A stretch of 64,000 nucleotides of DNA from Panagrolaimus kolymaensis (lineage: Eukaryota > Nematoda > Chromadorea > Rhabditida > Panagrolaimidae). The stretch lies in the NCBI GenBank assembly GCA_028622995.1, contig JAJQJQ010000006.1, positions 310,001 through 374,000 of the forward strand, read 5' to 3'. Both the position numbers and the translations under genes were made by a program. Positions within the stretch are counted from its first letter, which is position 1, and each line of letters begins with the position of its first letter. The notes beneath the pieces are model-generated. The model was not told where the DNA came from, did no database searches, and worked only from the letters and a program-made list of their open reading frames with translations. Below are positions 56,601-64,000 of the stretch, one piece after another.

Positions 56601-59600
56601 TTATTTTTTTTTCTTCTTGAATTAATTTAGCATAACCAAATTAGGTTTTCTTCCAAACAGTTTAATTTTTTTTTCATTTCTGTTGGTGATAACTTTTATT
56701 TTTTAAATCGCTAGGTTTCTTATTCACAGTTTTCAATGTTTTTTCCGACCGTTAGAGTGTTAAAAATTTCCTTACTGCAACTTTTGTCACAGTTTTCTAA
56801 ATTTATTTTTGCCGTTTTCCTTCTGCCTTTCCTCTTTCCAAAAAATTTTCTTTCTTTGACTGATTAGTCTGTTATGGACTTCTCTACCTCTTTTCCTCAC
56901 AAGCGAAAATAAAAACTGTCAGAAAAAAAATTACAATCCAGTTTATAAATTTTTTATTTGTAGCTATAATGGGTGCTTATTTTATTTTTTCACCCCCTCA
57001 ATGTATTGATTCAGTTATTAAGAAATAAATCTTTTTGTCACTCTCTCTTTCCTATTTTCCAAAAAAGCTCCTTATTTTTAAATAAAAAAACGCGATCGGT
57101 TGAATTGATAGAATTCTAACTTACAACAGCATTTAATTGCACTTTCGTTTCAGTTTTATTACCCTTTTTAATTATTGTCAGAAAAGGGACTTTCCTTTTT
57201 CAGCGATCAACTCCGTTAAAAAAAAATAAAAAAATAAAAAAATCACCTTTAAATATTTAAATATCCCGAACATTTTATAAATTATTTTTATATTATTTTT
57301 TTATGTAATGTCAATAAGAGAAACCTTTCCTTTTTCACACCCTCATTTACTGTAAAACTCAGTTTTAAAAAATTGCTATTTTTCCTTTCCATTACCTCAC
57401 AAAAATTATTATTTCTCATTCATTTTTTCTAAAATCAAAAGCGGTTGGAATGTCCCAGTTTAATAAAATTATTTGAAGTCGATGTGGAACGAAAAAAAAC
57501 ACCTTAACTTTTCAAAACAGTTTTTATAATTTATACAAAAAAAATAATGGGACTTTTTTTATGTATCCCACCGGTAAAGAAATTGAGTCCCAGTTAATGA
57601 ATTTTTTTTGTTTTTTGGTGCAAAATTATTTCTACGAATTTTCGGTAGAATAAGCTACCCAACAAGCATGACAGTGTAAAAAATAGTAAAGAATAATTAA
57701 TAGTTCGATTAATATTTCAAAAATATTTGATGAAAGCTGTTTCCAAGAAATCATTTAAATACAGTTTTTTTAGTTAACAAAGCCACCCGACGCTACATGG
57801 ATTAGTGAAGGAAAGGGATTTTCCTCAAAAATTTATTCCATCAAAGTTACGGTTGCCGACAAAGCTTACCAGTTTTGCGTAAAAGTATGTTTTTATTTTC
57901 AAAAAAACAAATTTAAATAATTAATTTACCAAAAAAAAAACAGTTTCAAAAACATTCTAATATTATTAAATCCAGTTTTAAAATTATTTTGAAAGGATTA
58001 TTCAGTTTTTAAAAAAATAAATTTTTTAAGATTCCAAGCATTTTTCATTTGGAGTCAAGCATTGTGACAGACGCCGAAAATGAAGCCCATATCAATGGTA
58101 ATTTTGTTTTCCATTTATCACAAATTACAACGGTTTTAATTTTTTTAGACCAAAAATCTTCAGCTCGCCGAATTATTTCTCAAACGCATTCGCGAGAATT
58201 GGCTTTTTATAAGCTTGTTTCAACAACACAGTTTAAAGATATAAAAGTTCCTAAATTTTTTTATGGTCGTGAATGGAATAAAGATCAAGAGGTAATCAAT
58301 TCATTTTTATACTCAGTTTATATATTAAAATATCTCAGAATATTTTTTTGATTTTTTCAACCAAAAAGAAATTAGGCAGTTTAATTATAAAAGTATTTCT
58401 TCCCTTTTTGAAAAAGATTGGCAGATTCAAAAAAAATAATGAATGAAGAATAATAAAGTTTTTCGATAATATAATATTCTATTGTTCGATTGATGGCAGT
58501 TGTTGTTTTTGGCTGCTGCATCAGGCTTTTATAACTTAGAGTAAATTTCTGACAGTTTAATAATAAATTTTCAAAAACTTACTTTTGTTTTATATCATTT
58601 CCTAATTTTTCAATAATCAACAGTTTTATGTGTTTCGAAATTTATTTAAATTTCTAAAAATTTATATTTTCTCCTTTCAAACTCCCCTCTCTAGCATGTT
58701 ATGCCAGTTTTATATTTTGATTTATTTTAAATTTCCAAAAAAGTTCACAGTTTGGGAGTTGTCCTTTCAAATATAATTTTCATTGCAGTTTATAAATCGC
58801 TTGCGCACCAAATGGCACAGTTAAAAAAATTTTAAAAATTGTATTATTTTTTTTAAGGGAATAATTTTTATGGAAGATTTCACAAATCGATGCAATCCTA
58901 ATTTTTGTGCACGCCAACCATTTACTCATAAACAAATTTTGGCCTTGATAGATCAAATATGCATTTTACAAACTTCAACAATGTTTATTGAAAATCTTGA
59001 AAATGTTTTTCCAGTTTTACCAAACACCGTAAATTCCATGGCAAAATATGCTCAAATGAGTGTGGAAATATTAATGGAAAGAAATTTAGATTTTTTCACG
59101 GAAGAAATTGCAAGAAAAATTCGTGATTTGGCTCAACCAGAAACTTTGGCTCAAATTCTTGTTCGATGCGGTAAGAACAAATTTTTTGAGCGTAAATTTT
59201 TCATCGATGCAAATTTCAAAAAATCGAATATTTTTCTATTTTTATTGTACAAAACTAAAAATTTAAATTTTGTTATTTTTTAGTTCTAAAAACTAAAATT
59301 TAATTTCATATTTTTGTAAATTTTTTGTATCCTATTTATTCCAAATTGAGAAAAAAAAGTTTTTTAGACGACTTATTTCCCGTTCTTGTTCATGGAGCAA
59401 TTTGGCCTGGAAATGTTCTATGGTCCATTCACGATAACGCCCAACTTCTTTCAATTGTTGATTGGCAAGGTTGTTTTTGTGGATCACCAACAGCCGATTT
59501 GGCTGCTCTATTAGCAATTTCCGTTGACCCTGAAGATCGTCGAAATCGAGAGAATGAATATTTAAAATATTACATCCAAAAATTTGAGGAATTTCGTGAT

Positions 59601-59801
59601 AAATCTAATACTTCATCAGCTCCCCTTGAATTTGAAGCAATTCGAGAAGCATACGGTCGCTCACTTCTTTATAACATGATTGAATTAATTGTTGTAATTA
59701 TTACAAATCCATTGGATGATGTTATTGAAGGAGAAGGAGAAACTTTGGGAGTTATGACTAAACGATTAAAAGCTTTGATTGAAGATTTATTAATGGAATA
59801 A
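56456..59801 (+). CDS. CHK/DUF1679 kinase-like protein, catalytic Asp missing (predicted pseudokinase)
   Basis: Six exons: 56456-56590, 57774-57884, 58031-58097, 58149-58291, 58858-59170, 59368-59801, all in phase, 400 residues, normal for the nematode CHK (choline-kinase-like, EcKL/DUF1679) group. The nucleotide loop region reads EGKGFSSKIYSIKVTV (57-72, Lys69). HSRELAFYKLV and VPKFFYG are the usual N-lobe landmarks. The catalytic loop reads LVHGAIWPGN (263-272): the HGD Asp is Ala267, while His265 and Asn272 remain. The metal-binding Asp288 is kept in IVDWQGC. Loss of the catalytic base predicts no or weak kinase activity. The introns carry array B, and the motif even occurs within exons 1, 2, 4 and 5. 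An alternative first exon copy lies at 52946-53083. Confidence 0.88.
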
Positions 59802-60024
59802 AAATATATTTTTGTGTTCAAATGTTTATTTTTTTTTTTAATTGGAAAAATAAATAAAGGCTTTTAAAGGATTTTTATTGTTAATTTTAAAGCATTCTTA
59901 AAATCAATTTGAATTCTGAAAAATCCAAAATATTTTGTTAAAAATGAAAAAAAATTAGTTTTAAAATAATTTATTCAAAACTTAAAAATAAATATAATTT
60001 AATTATTCAAAAATATAAAAAATT

Positions 60025-63000
60025 TTAAAAATCAGAAGTTGTAATAAATGTTTCTGAAGTTGGCGAAGAAGCATAGTGATTATCATAATTAGGATATTCT
60101 CTAGGTCGCAAATACATGTAAGCATCTTCCACGGGATAATTAGCCCATTCAAGATATTGTCCCATATATGGAGTTTCATCCCCACCACAAGCATATCTCA
60201 AACCATTCAAATTTGCGCTGCCACATGGTGCACCAATCGTGATATAATTAAACCACCAACCAGTGTTATGAAAGTGTGAACTACAATTATGAATATCGCC
60301 ATTATCAAAAGTAACAAATTTAGGCCCTTGTTGATTCATATTCCATGTAACCCATCCATCATGTCGATTAGTTTCATTTCCTCCACTGCAACTGCTATTA
60401 AGAAAGACTGAATATTGATTAGTGGAATCAGAAACCGCAAAATAATTATATGTGCATTCTGTAGTTTCATCAGCATAAATGGGTGTTGCACATCTTTCAA
60501 TTACAATTCTAAGAGAAGTTGGAGTGGTTTGAGTTAATTCATTAATATTATCTAATCCAAGCCATGTATTTTTGGAATTTGCATCACCAAAACCAGCGAC
60601 ATATTCTTCAAATGTTTTGCCACTGGTAGAATTTCCATGTGACATAAGAGTCCATCCTCCACCATTGTCATCCATATCGCAATAAACCAAAGTCCCATTA
60701 AGTTCTGAATTTGTTAAACCAGAATTATAATCTGCTCCAATCGAAACATTATAAGCTCCACTTTGGATGACGCCATGGAAAAGTTGTAAATCAGCACAAT
60801 GTCTACTTGGAGTGTAATCTTGGCATTGATCACCAGAATACGGAGCTAGACAGGTACATGTGTAAGTTCCAGGAAGATTTGTACAAACACCTTGGCCAAT
60901 ATTAACATTACATACAGTGGGATTTTGACATTCATCGATATCAGTACAATTAAAGCCATCACCCGAATATCCATTGATACATTGGCAAGTTGGAAATCCA
61001 TTTACATTATTACATTGTCCTTCGATGGAACATGCAGTGGGTTGAGAGCTTATTATGCCATCATTGCATTCAGTTTCAACCGAACAATTTGCATTAAGCC
61101 AATGAGTATTTGCTAAAAATATAATTCTTAAATGTAAAACCAAAAATTTATTTAGACTCACGAAGATCATAATTTCCATTTGTATCCACACACCCACAAT
61201 CATCAATTAATCTACAAGCAAATGGAAAACCATTTGTATTTCCATTCGAATCAAAATAATAATTTGGATCACAAATGCATCCTTCTTCATAGCTATCTTG
61301 GCAAGAGCTGGAGTTGCTATAATTATGATCAGAGCAAGTATTTTGACATCTTGGAGTTTTCATGCTGTAATGAGAATGTGGAGGACAAGTGTAAGGGCAA
61401 TTAACGCTATCACGCCAATGATCAATATCAGCAAATGGTCGTTGATTAATGCAAAGCGTTGCAAAGGTATCTAAGGCATCACATTGAGGAACACCATTGC
61501 ATACATCAAAGGTACAATCATGAAAATATTGAGTTACAATATCTGCTCCCAAACTAACACATTGTCCAAAAGGTCCTTGTCCAGTTATAGATTGACGAAT
61601 TAAATCACATTGATTTTGAGATGTTGGAGTATCCTAAAACAAAAATAACTTTGATATATGAAAATAAATATGTTTTAGATTTAGACACTTACACAAGAAG
61701 TCATATTGCTTACAACTTCACCAGCTTGGCAGTTATCAACTGTATTATCAACAATCCAAGTATCTTGGAAATGAAGCACATTCAAATTAGTTCCTAAGTT
61801 GCAAGTTGAAGTAGTTAAACCATCGCCATTTTTAGCTTTAACATCATCTGTACATACATCATCGATATTTCCCATAAGTCCACACATTTTATCTGCACCA
61901 AAGAAGAATGGAGTCAAAGGCACATCAATGCAAAGAGATGATTGAGGATAAAAAGTTATTGTAGCACTATGAACATTATCTTGGATGATGACTTGAGTGC
62001 TGGGTTTAGTTGCAACTACTCGAGGATCATCTTGAGATGGCCAATAATTGGGGTAATAAGCTCGAATACCATCAATAAAATAATTTGATGCTGAGTCAAC
62101 TTTAAAAACATGTCCTTGGGTTGTTAATGACATTTCGAGGATTACTGATACACTAAAAAAAGTAATTAGCATAAGTTTATTTTAGGCTGCCAGTTAAATA
62201 AGTATCTTACGGTGAATTAGGAGAAGTTAAAACATTAGTTCCAATGATGCTGAATTCATCCGAAGCGTTACAAGAGGTCATAACATAATATGGGCATGTT
62301 CCTTGATAATCAAAAGTAGTTCCATCAAATGTTGTAAAATGTGGATCTCCGCTCAAACATGCACTTTTACTTCGAATATCACAAGAAACCAATGGATTGC
62401 CAGATGTGCCTATAAAGAAAAATTATTTGAAACTTATTTTTTTGTTTTGTATTAAACAAACATACCTGGAGGACAAGTACAAATTTTTTTGTGATTAAAT
62501 ACAGTACAAATAGCTCCATGCCCGCATGGGTTGCTTTCATCACAGGATAACAAATCTTCGCAATGATCTCCCGCAGTATTATCAGGGCAATCGCAACTAA
62601 AAATAAATAACAAAAAATATTAAGACTTAACTTTTAAAAAAGTTTTTATGGAGAAAGCTTACATGTATTGATATGGGTCAGTGACAATACAAGTACCATT
62701 ATTATAGCATGGAATTGTACCTTCCACATTACAAATGGAACAACTTGATTCTTGAAGGGTTTGTTTATATTTTGAGAGTTCTTTGCGATATTCTTTAACT
62801 TCTTCCATTAACATCGAATGACGTCGTTGGGTTTTACATTCTGATGAAGTACAGTACTCTTCAGTTGCAGCGAATGCTGCCCTAAAATGGCTGATTTTTA
62901 ATATGGAAATTTAATAAAAAGCGTTTCTCAAGGGATTGATGATTTGGTCATAGTTCGAGAAGCATCCAAAATATTAGTGAACATGGTCATCATGGATATC

Positions 63001-63063
63001 TAATGAGTAAACTTACGTTATAACTAACAGCGACCCAAAAACAGCAACCAATTTTGCTTGCAT
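60025..63063 (-). CDS. Large secreted EGF / vWD-C8-TIL / EGF / fibrinogen-domain protein
   Basis: Seven exons on the minus strand: 63063-63017, 62881-62663, 62596-62466, 62409-62211, 62152-61693, 61633-61162, 61112-60025, all in phase, 871 residues. Signal peptide (AKLVAVFGSLLVITAAFAA); a short coiled coil at about 37-62 (MEEVKEYRKELSKYKQTLQ); two EGF-like modules at about 65-132 (CYNNGTC, CDCPDNTAGDHC; CGHGAICTV); a vWD domain at about 150-310 (CLSGDPHFTTFDGTTFDYQG, CGLMGNIDDVCTDD); a C8 region at about 355-430; a TIL-like region at about 435-505 (CPYTCPPHSHY, EGCICDP); an EGF-Ca pair (TDIDECQNP); and a C-terminal fibrinogen-related domain at about 600-871 (CDMDDNGGGWTLM, TGWWFNY, SANLNGLRYACGG). 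Likely a secreted, disulfide-rich, mucin- or zonadhesin-like extracellular protein. TIL plus fibrinogen domain in one chain is uncommon. Confidence 0.9.
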
Positions 63064-63124
63064 AATTTTTCTCACAAAAAAAATCTTTGAAAGCTAATAT
63101 AATTTTTTAGGTTATTTCAAACTT

Positions 63125-63200
63125 CTTTTATACCCAGAAATTTGTGCATCAAAAGGCAAAAAGCCATGGTTGTTAATTCCCAAAAACCTTTTTTTTGATA
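63125..63200 (-). promoter_or_regulatory. TATA and GATA elements of the fibrinogen-domain gene
   Basis: CTTTTATA at 63125-63132 (TATAAAAG on the minus strand) lies about 62 bases upstream of the ATG. TGATAA sites occur near 63196 and 63386, and reverse-oriented TTATCA near 63453 and 63527. This resembles the arrangement before the lectin genes and suggests gut expression (inference). Confidence 0.45.
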
Positions 63201-64000
63201 AACAGCAAAAAAAAGGTGGAACTCAATCCATTTCCGCCCAAAAATCTTATGTTTTAAAATTGACAAAACTTCCCACTTCTGTATATACGTCTTTATTGGA
63301 ATCTATGTGTTTTGATTTTATCAACAAAAAAATTGTATTCGCATTTTTTTATATTTTTTCTTTCTACTTCTCTGCTAATTAGGAGCTGATAACAGAAACG
63401 TTTATGGAAAAAAAGGAAAAAGTATTGTTTCTTTTTTCTTTCTTTTGCGCTCTTATCAATTTTTATGCTTGATTTTTAGTTTGTTTGTTACTTTCACCTT
63501 TGACGTGAGTAGTAGCAAAAAAAGCTTATCATTTACTCAGCTTGTCGTCGTTGAAAAAAATTAATTGACAAAAATAAAAAAGGGAGTGCTGCTACTGATG
63601 CAATTGCTTTGTTATCAAAAAAATATATTTGAAAATCATTAATTTTTCTTTCCCATTTTGGGAATTAAAAAAAAGTACTTTTTTGGGTAAAAAGTTGTGG
63701 ATTAGGATAAGAAAATTGGAAAAAAAAAAGAAATATACTTTATTCTTTAAAAATGTGTTTTTAGGGCTATGAGTCAGAGAGATACTGTAGCCTAAAAATG
63801 TGTTTTTATTATAATAAAAAAAACGTGGCAAATTGCAAATATTTTTGTTAAAAAAATTTCAACCTGCCCCTCCTAAACCATTAGGTTTTTTAGGGTGTTT
63901 CTCATAGAAATGCGTAGGCAAAAAAAAAAATATTGGCAATTTTAATTTAAAATTCGGAACACCTAATTTCTTTAAATCATAAGAAAATGTTTTGTTTTTT
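63201..64000. other. Gene-free right end
   Basis: AT-rich upstream DNA of the fibrinogen-domain gene with scattered GATA sites. A short direct repeat, AAAAATGTGTTTTTA, appears near 63748 and 63795. No supported exon. Confidence 0.4.

Larger units (their letters stand above)
42288..58830 (-). repeat. CAGTTTT-motif array B (AAAACTG on the minus strand)
   Basis: CAGTTT, usually CAGTTTT or CAGTTTA, recurs over about 16.5 kb in one orientation on the plus strand. Examples start near 42409, 42482, 42529, 42601, 42961, 43017, 43051, 43088, 43242, 43335, 43421 and 43620, and the array continues to 58818. Intervals are commonly 40-80 bases. Just 5' of each motif lies a unique, less AT-rich block of about 20 bases (such as GATGGGGATTGTACGAACG before 45360); just 3' is A/T-rich spacer. 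It covers the 3-kb intron of a minus-strand gene, intergenic DNA, and introns of a plus-strand gene, so orientation does not follow host transcription. It thins at about 47.8-48.5 kb, breaks at the foldback at 51.2-52.3 kb, and stops sharply before 58858. Confidence 0.85.

Noticed and set aside
42288..58830. CAGTTT in array B as ordinary 3' splice sites (TTTCAG/TTT)
   Set aside because: The motif is usually not preceded by a pyrimidine tract, is far too frequent, and in array A has the opposite orientation to the host gene's splicing.
42288..58830. CRISPR-like array (short repeat + unique spacer)
   Set aside because: The repeat is only 6-8 bases, spacing is irregular, the DNA is eukaryotic, and no Cas genes are present.

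Overview
The window is eukaryotic and looks nematode. The base composition is very AT-rich. Introns are GT...TTTTAG/TTTCAG, and genes carry poly(A) signals. The gene set is typical of the phylum: a dre-1-type FBXO11, a C-type lectin cluster with one lectin + von Willebrand A protein, a CHK kinase-like gene, a tandem family of small secreted proteins and a PAT/DIRS-like recombinase. I cannot name the species.

Layout. 0.5-8.4 kb (+): an FBXO11/DRE-1 F-box ubiquitin ligase subunit in six exons. 11.8 kb (+): DSS1/SEM1 proteasome subunit. 15.1 kb (+): an intracellular fatty-acid-binding protein. 16.2 kb (+): ETF-ubiquinone oxidoreductase. 19.4-21.5 kb (+): a phospholipase B-like membrane protein that has lost the GDSL serine. 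23.8 kb (+): a solitary gag-like (DUF1759) ORF. 24.6-31.4 kb (-): three intact C-type lectin genes, one lectin pseudogene and a vWA relic, with GATA/TATA elements upstream of the intact genes. 32.5-40.8 kb (+): five tandem paralogous six-cysteine secreted proteins with a shared promoter block, interrupted at 35.3-36.1 kb by a tyrosine-recombinase fragment on the minus strand. 41.1-41.6 kb (-): an unrecognised two-exon gene fragment. 44.5-47.8 kb (-): an 82-residue glycine-zipper protein with a 3-kb intron. 56.5-59.8 kb (+): a CHK/DUF1679 kinase-like gene lacking the catalytic aspartate, whose first exon is duplicated 3.5 kb upstream. 60.0-63.1 kb (-): a large secreted EGF/vWD/C8/TIL/fibrinogen-domain protein.

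The most unusual signal is in the non-coding DNA. Two large domains (about 1.5-10.95 kb and about 42.3-58.8 kb) are filled with a short motif, AAAACTG on the plus strand in the first and CAGTTTT in the second. It recurs every few tens of bases (often 45-80) with constant orientation within each domain, and is rare between the domains. Each motif abuts a unique, less AT-rich block of about 20 bases, followed by AT-rich spacer. Read as CAGTTT(T/A)A it resembles the C. elegans 21U-RNA (piRNA) promoter core CTGTTTCA, so these may be dense piRNA-producing arrays lying in introns and flanks of expressed genes. That is an inference and needs small-RNA data.

Other repeats: four TTAA-ended MITE-like palindromes inside the first array, a 1.08-kb foldback inside the second, and an inverted-repeat element holding tRNA-like A and B boxes. 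The host genes fall into housekeeping metabolism (proteasome, lipid binding, fatty-acid electron transfer) on the left, and probable intestinal or secreted proteins (lectins, six-Cys family, mucin-like fibrinogen protein) in the middle and right.
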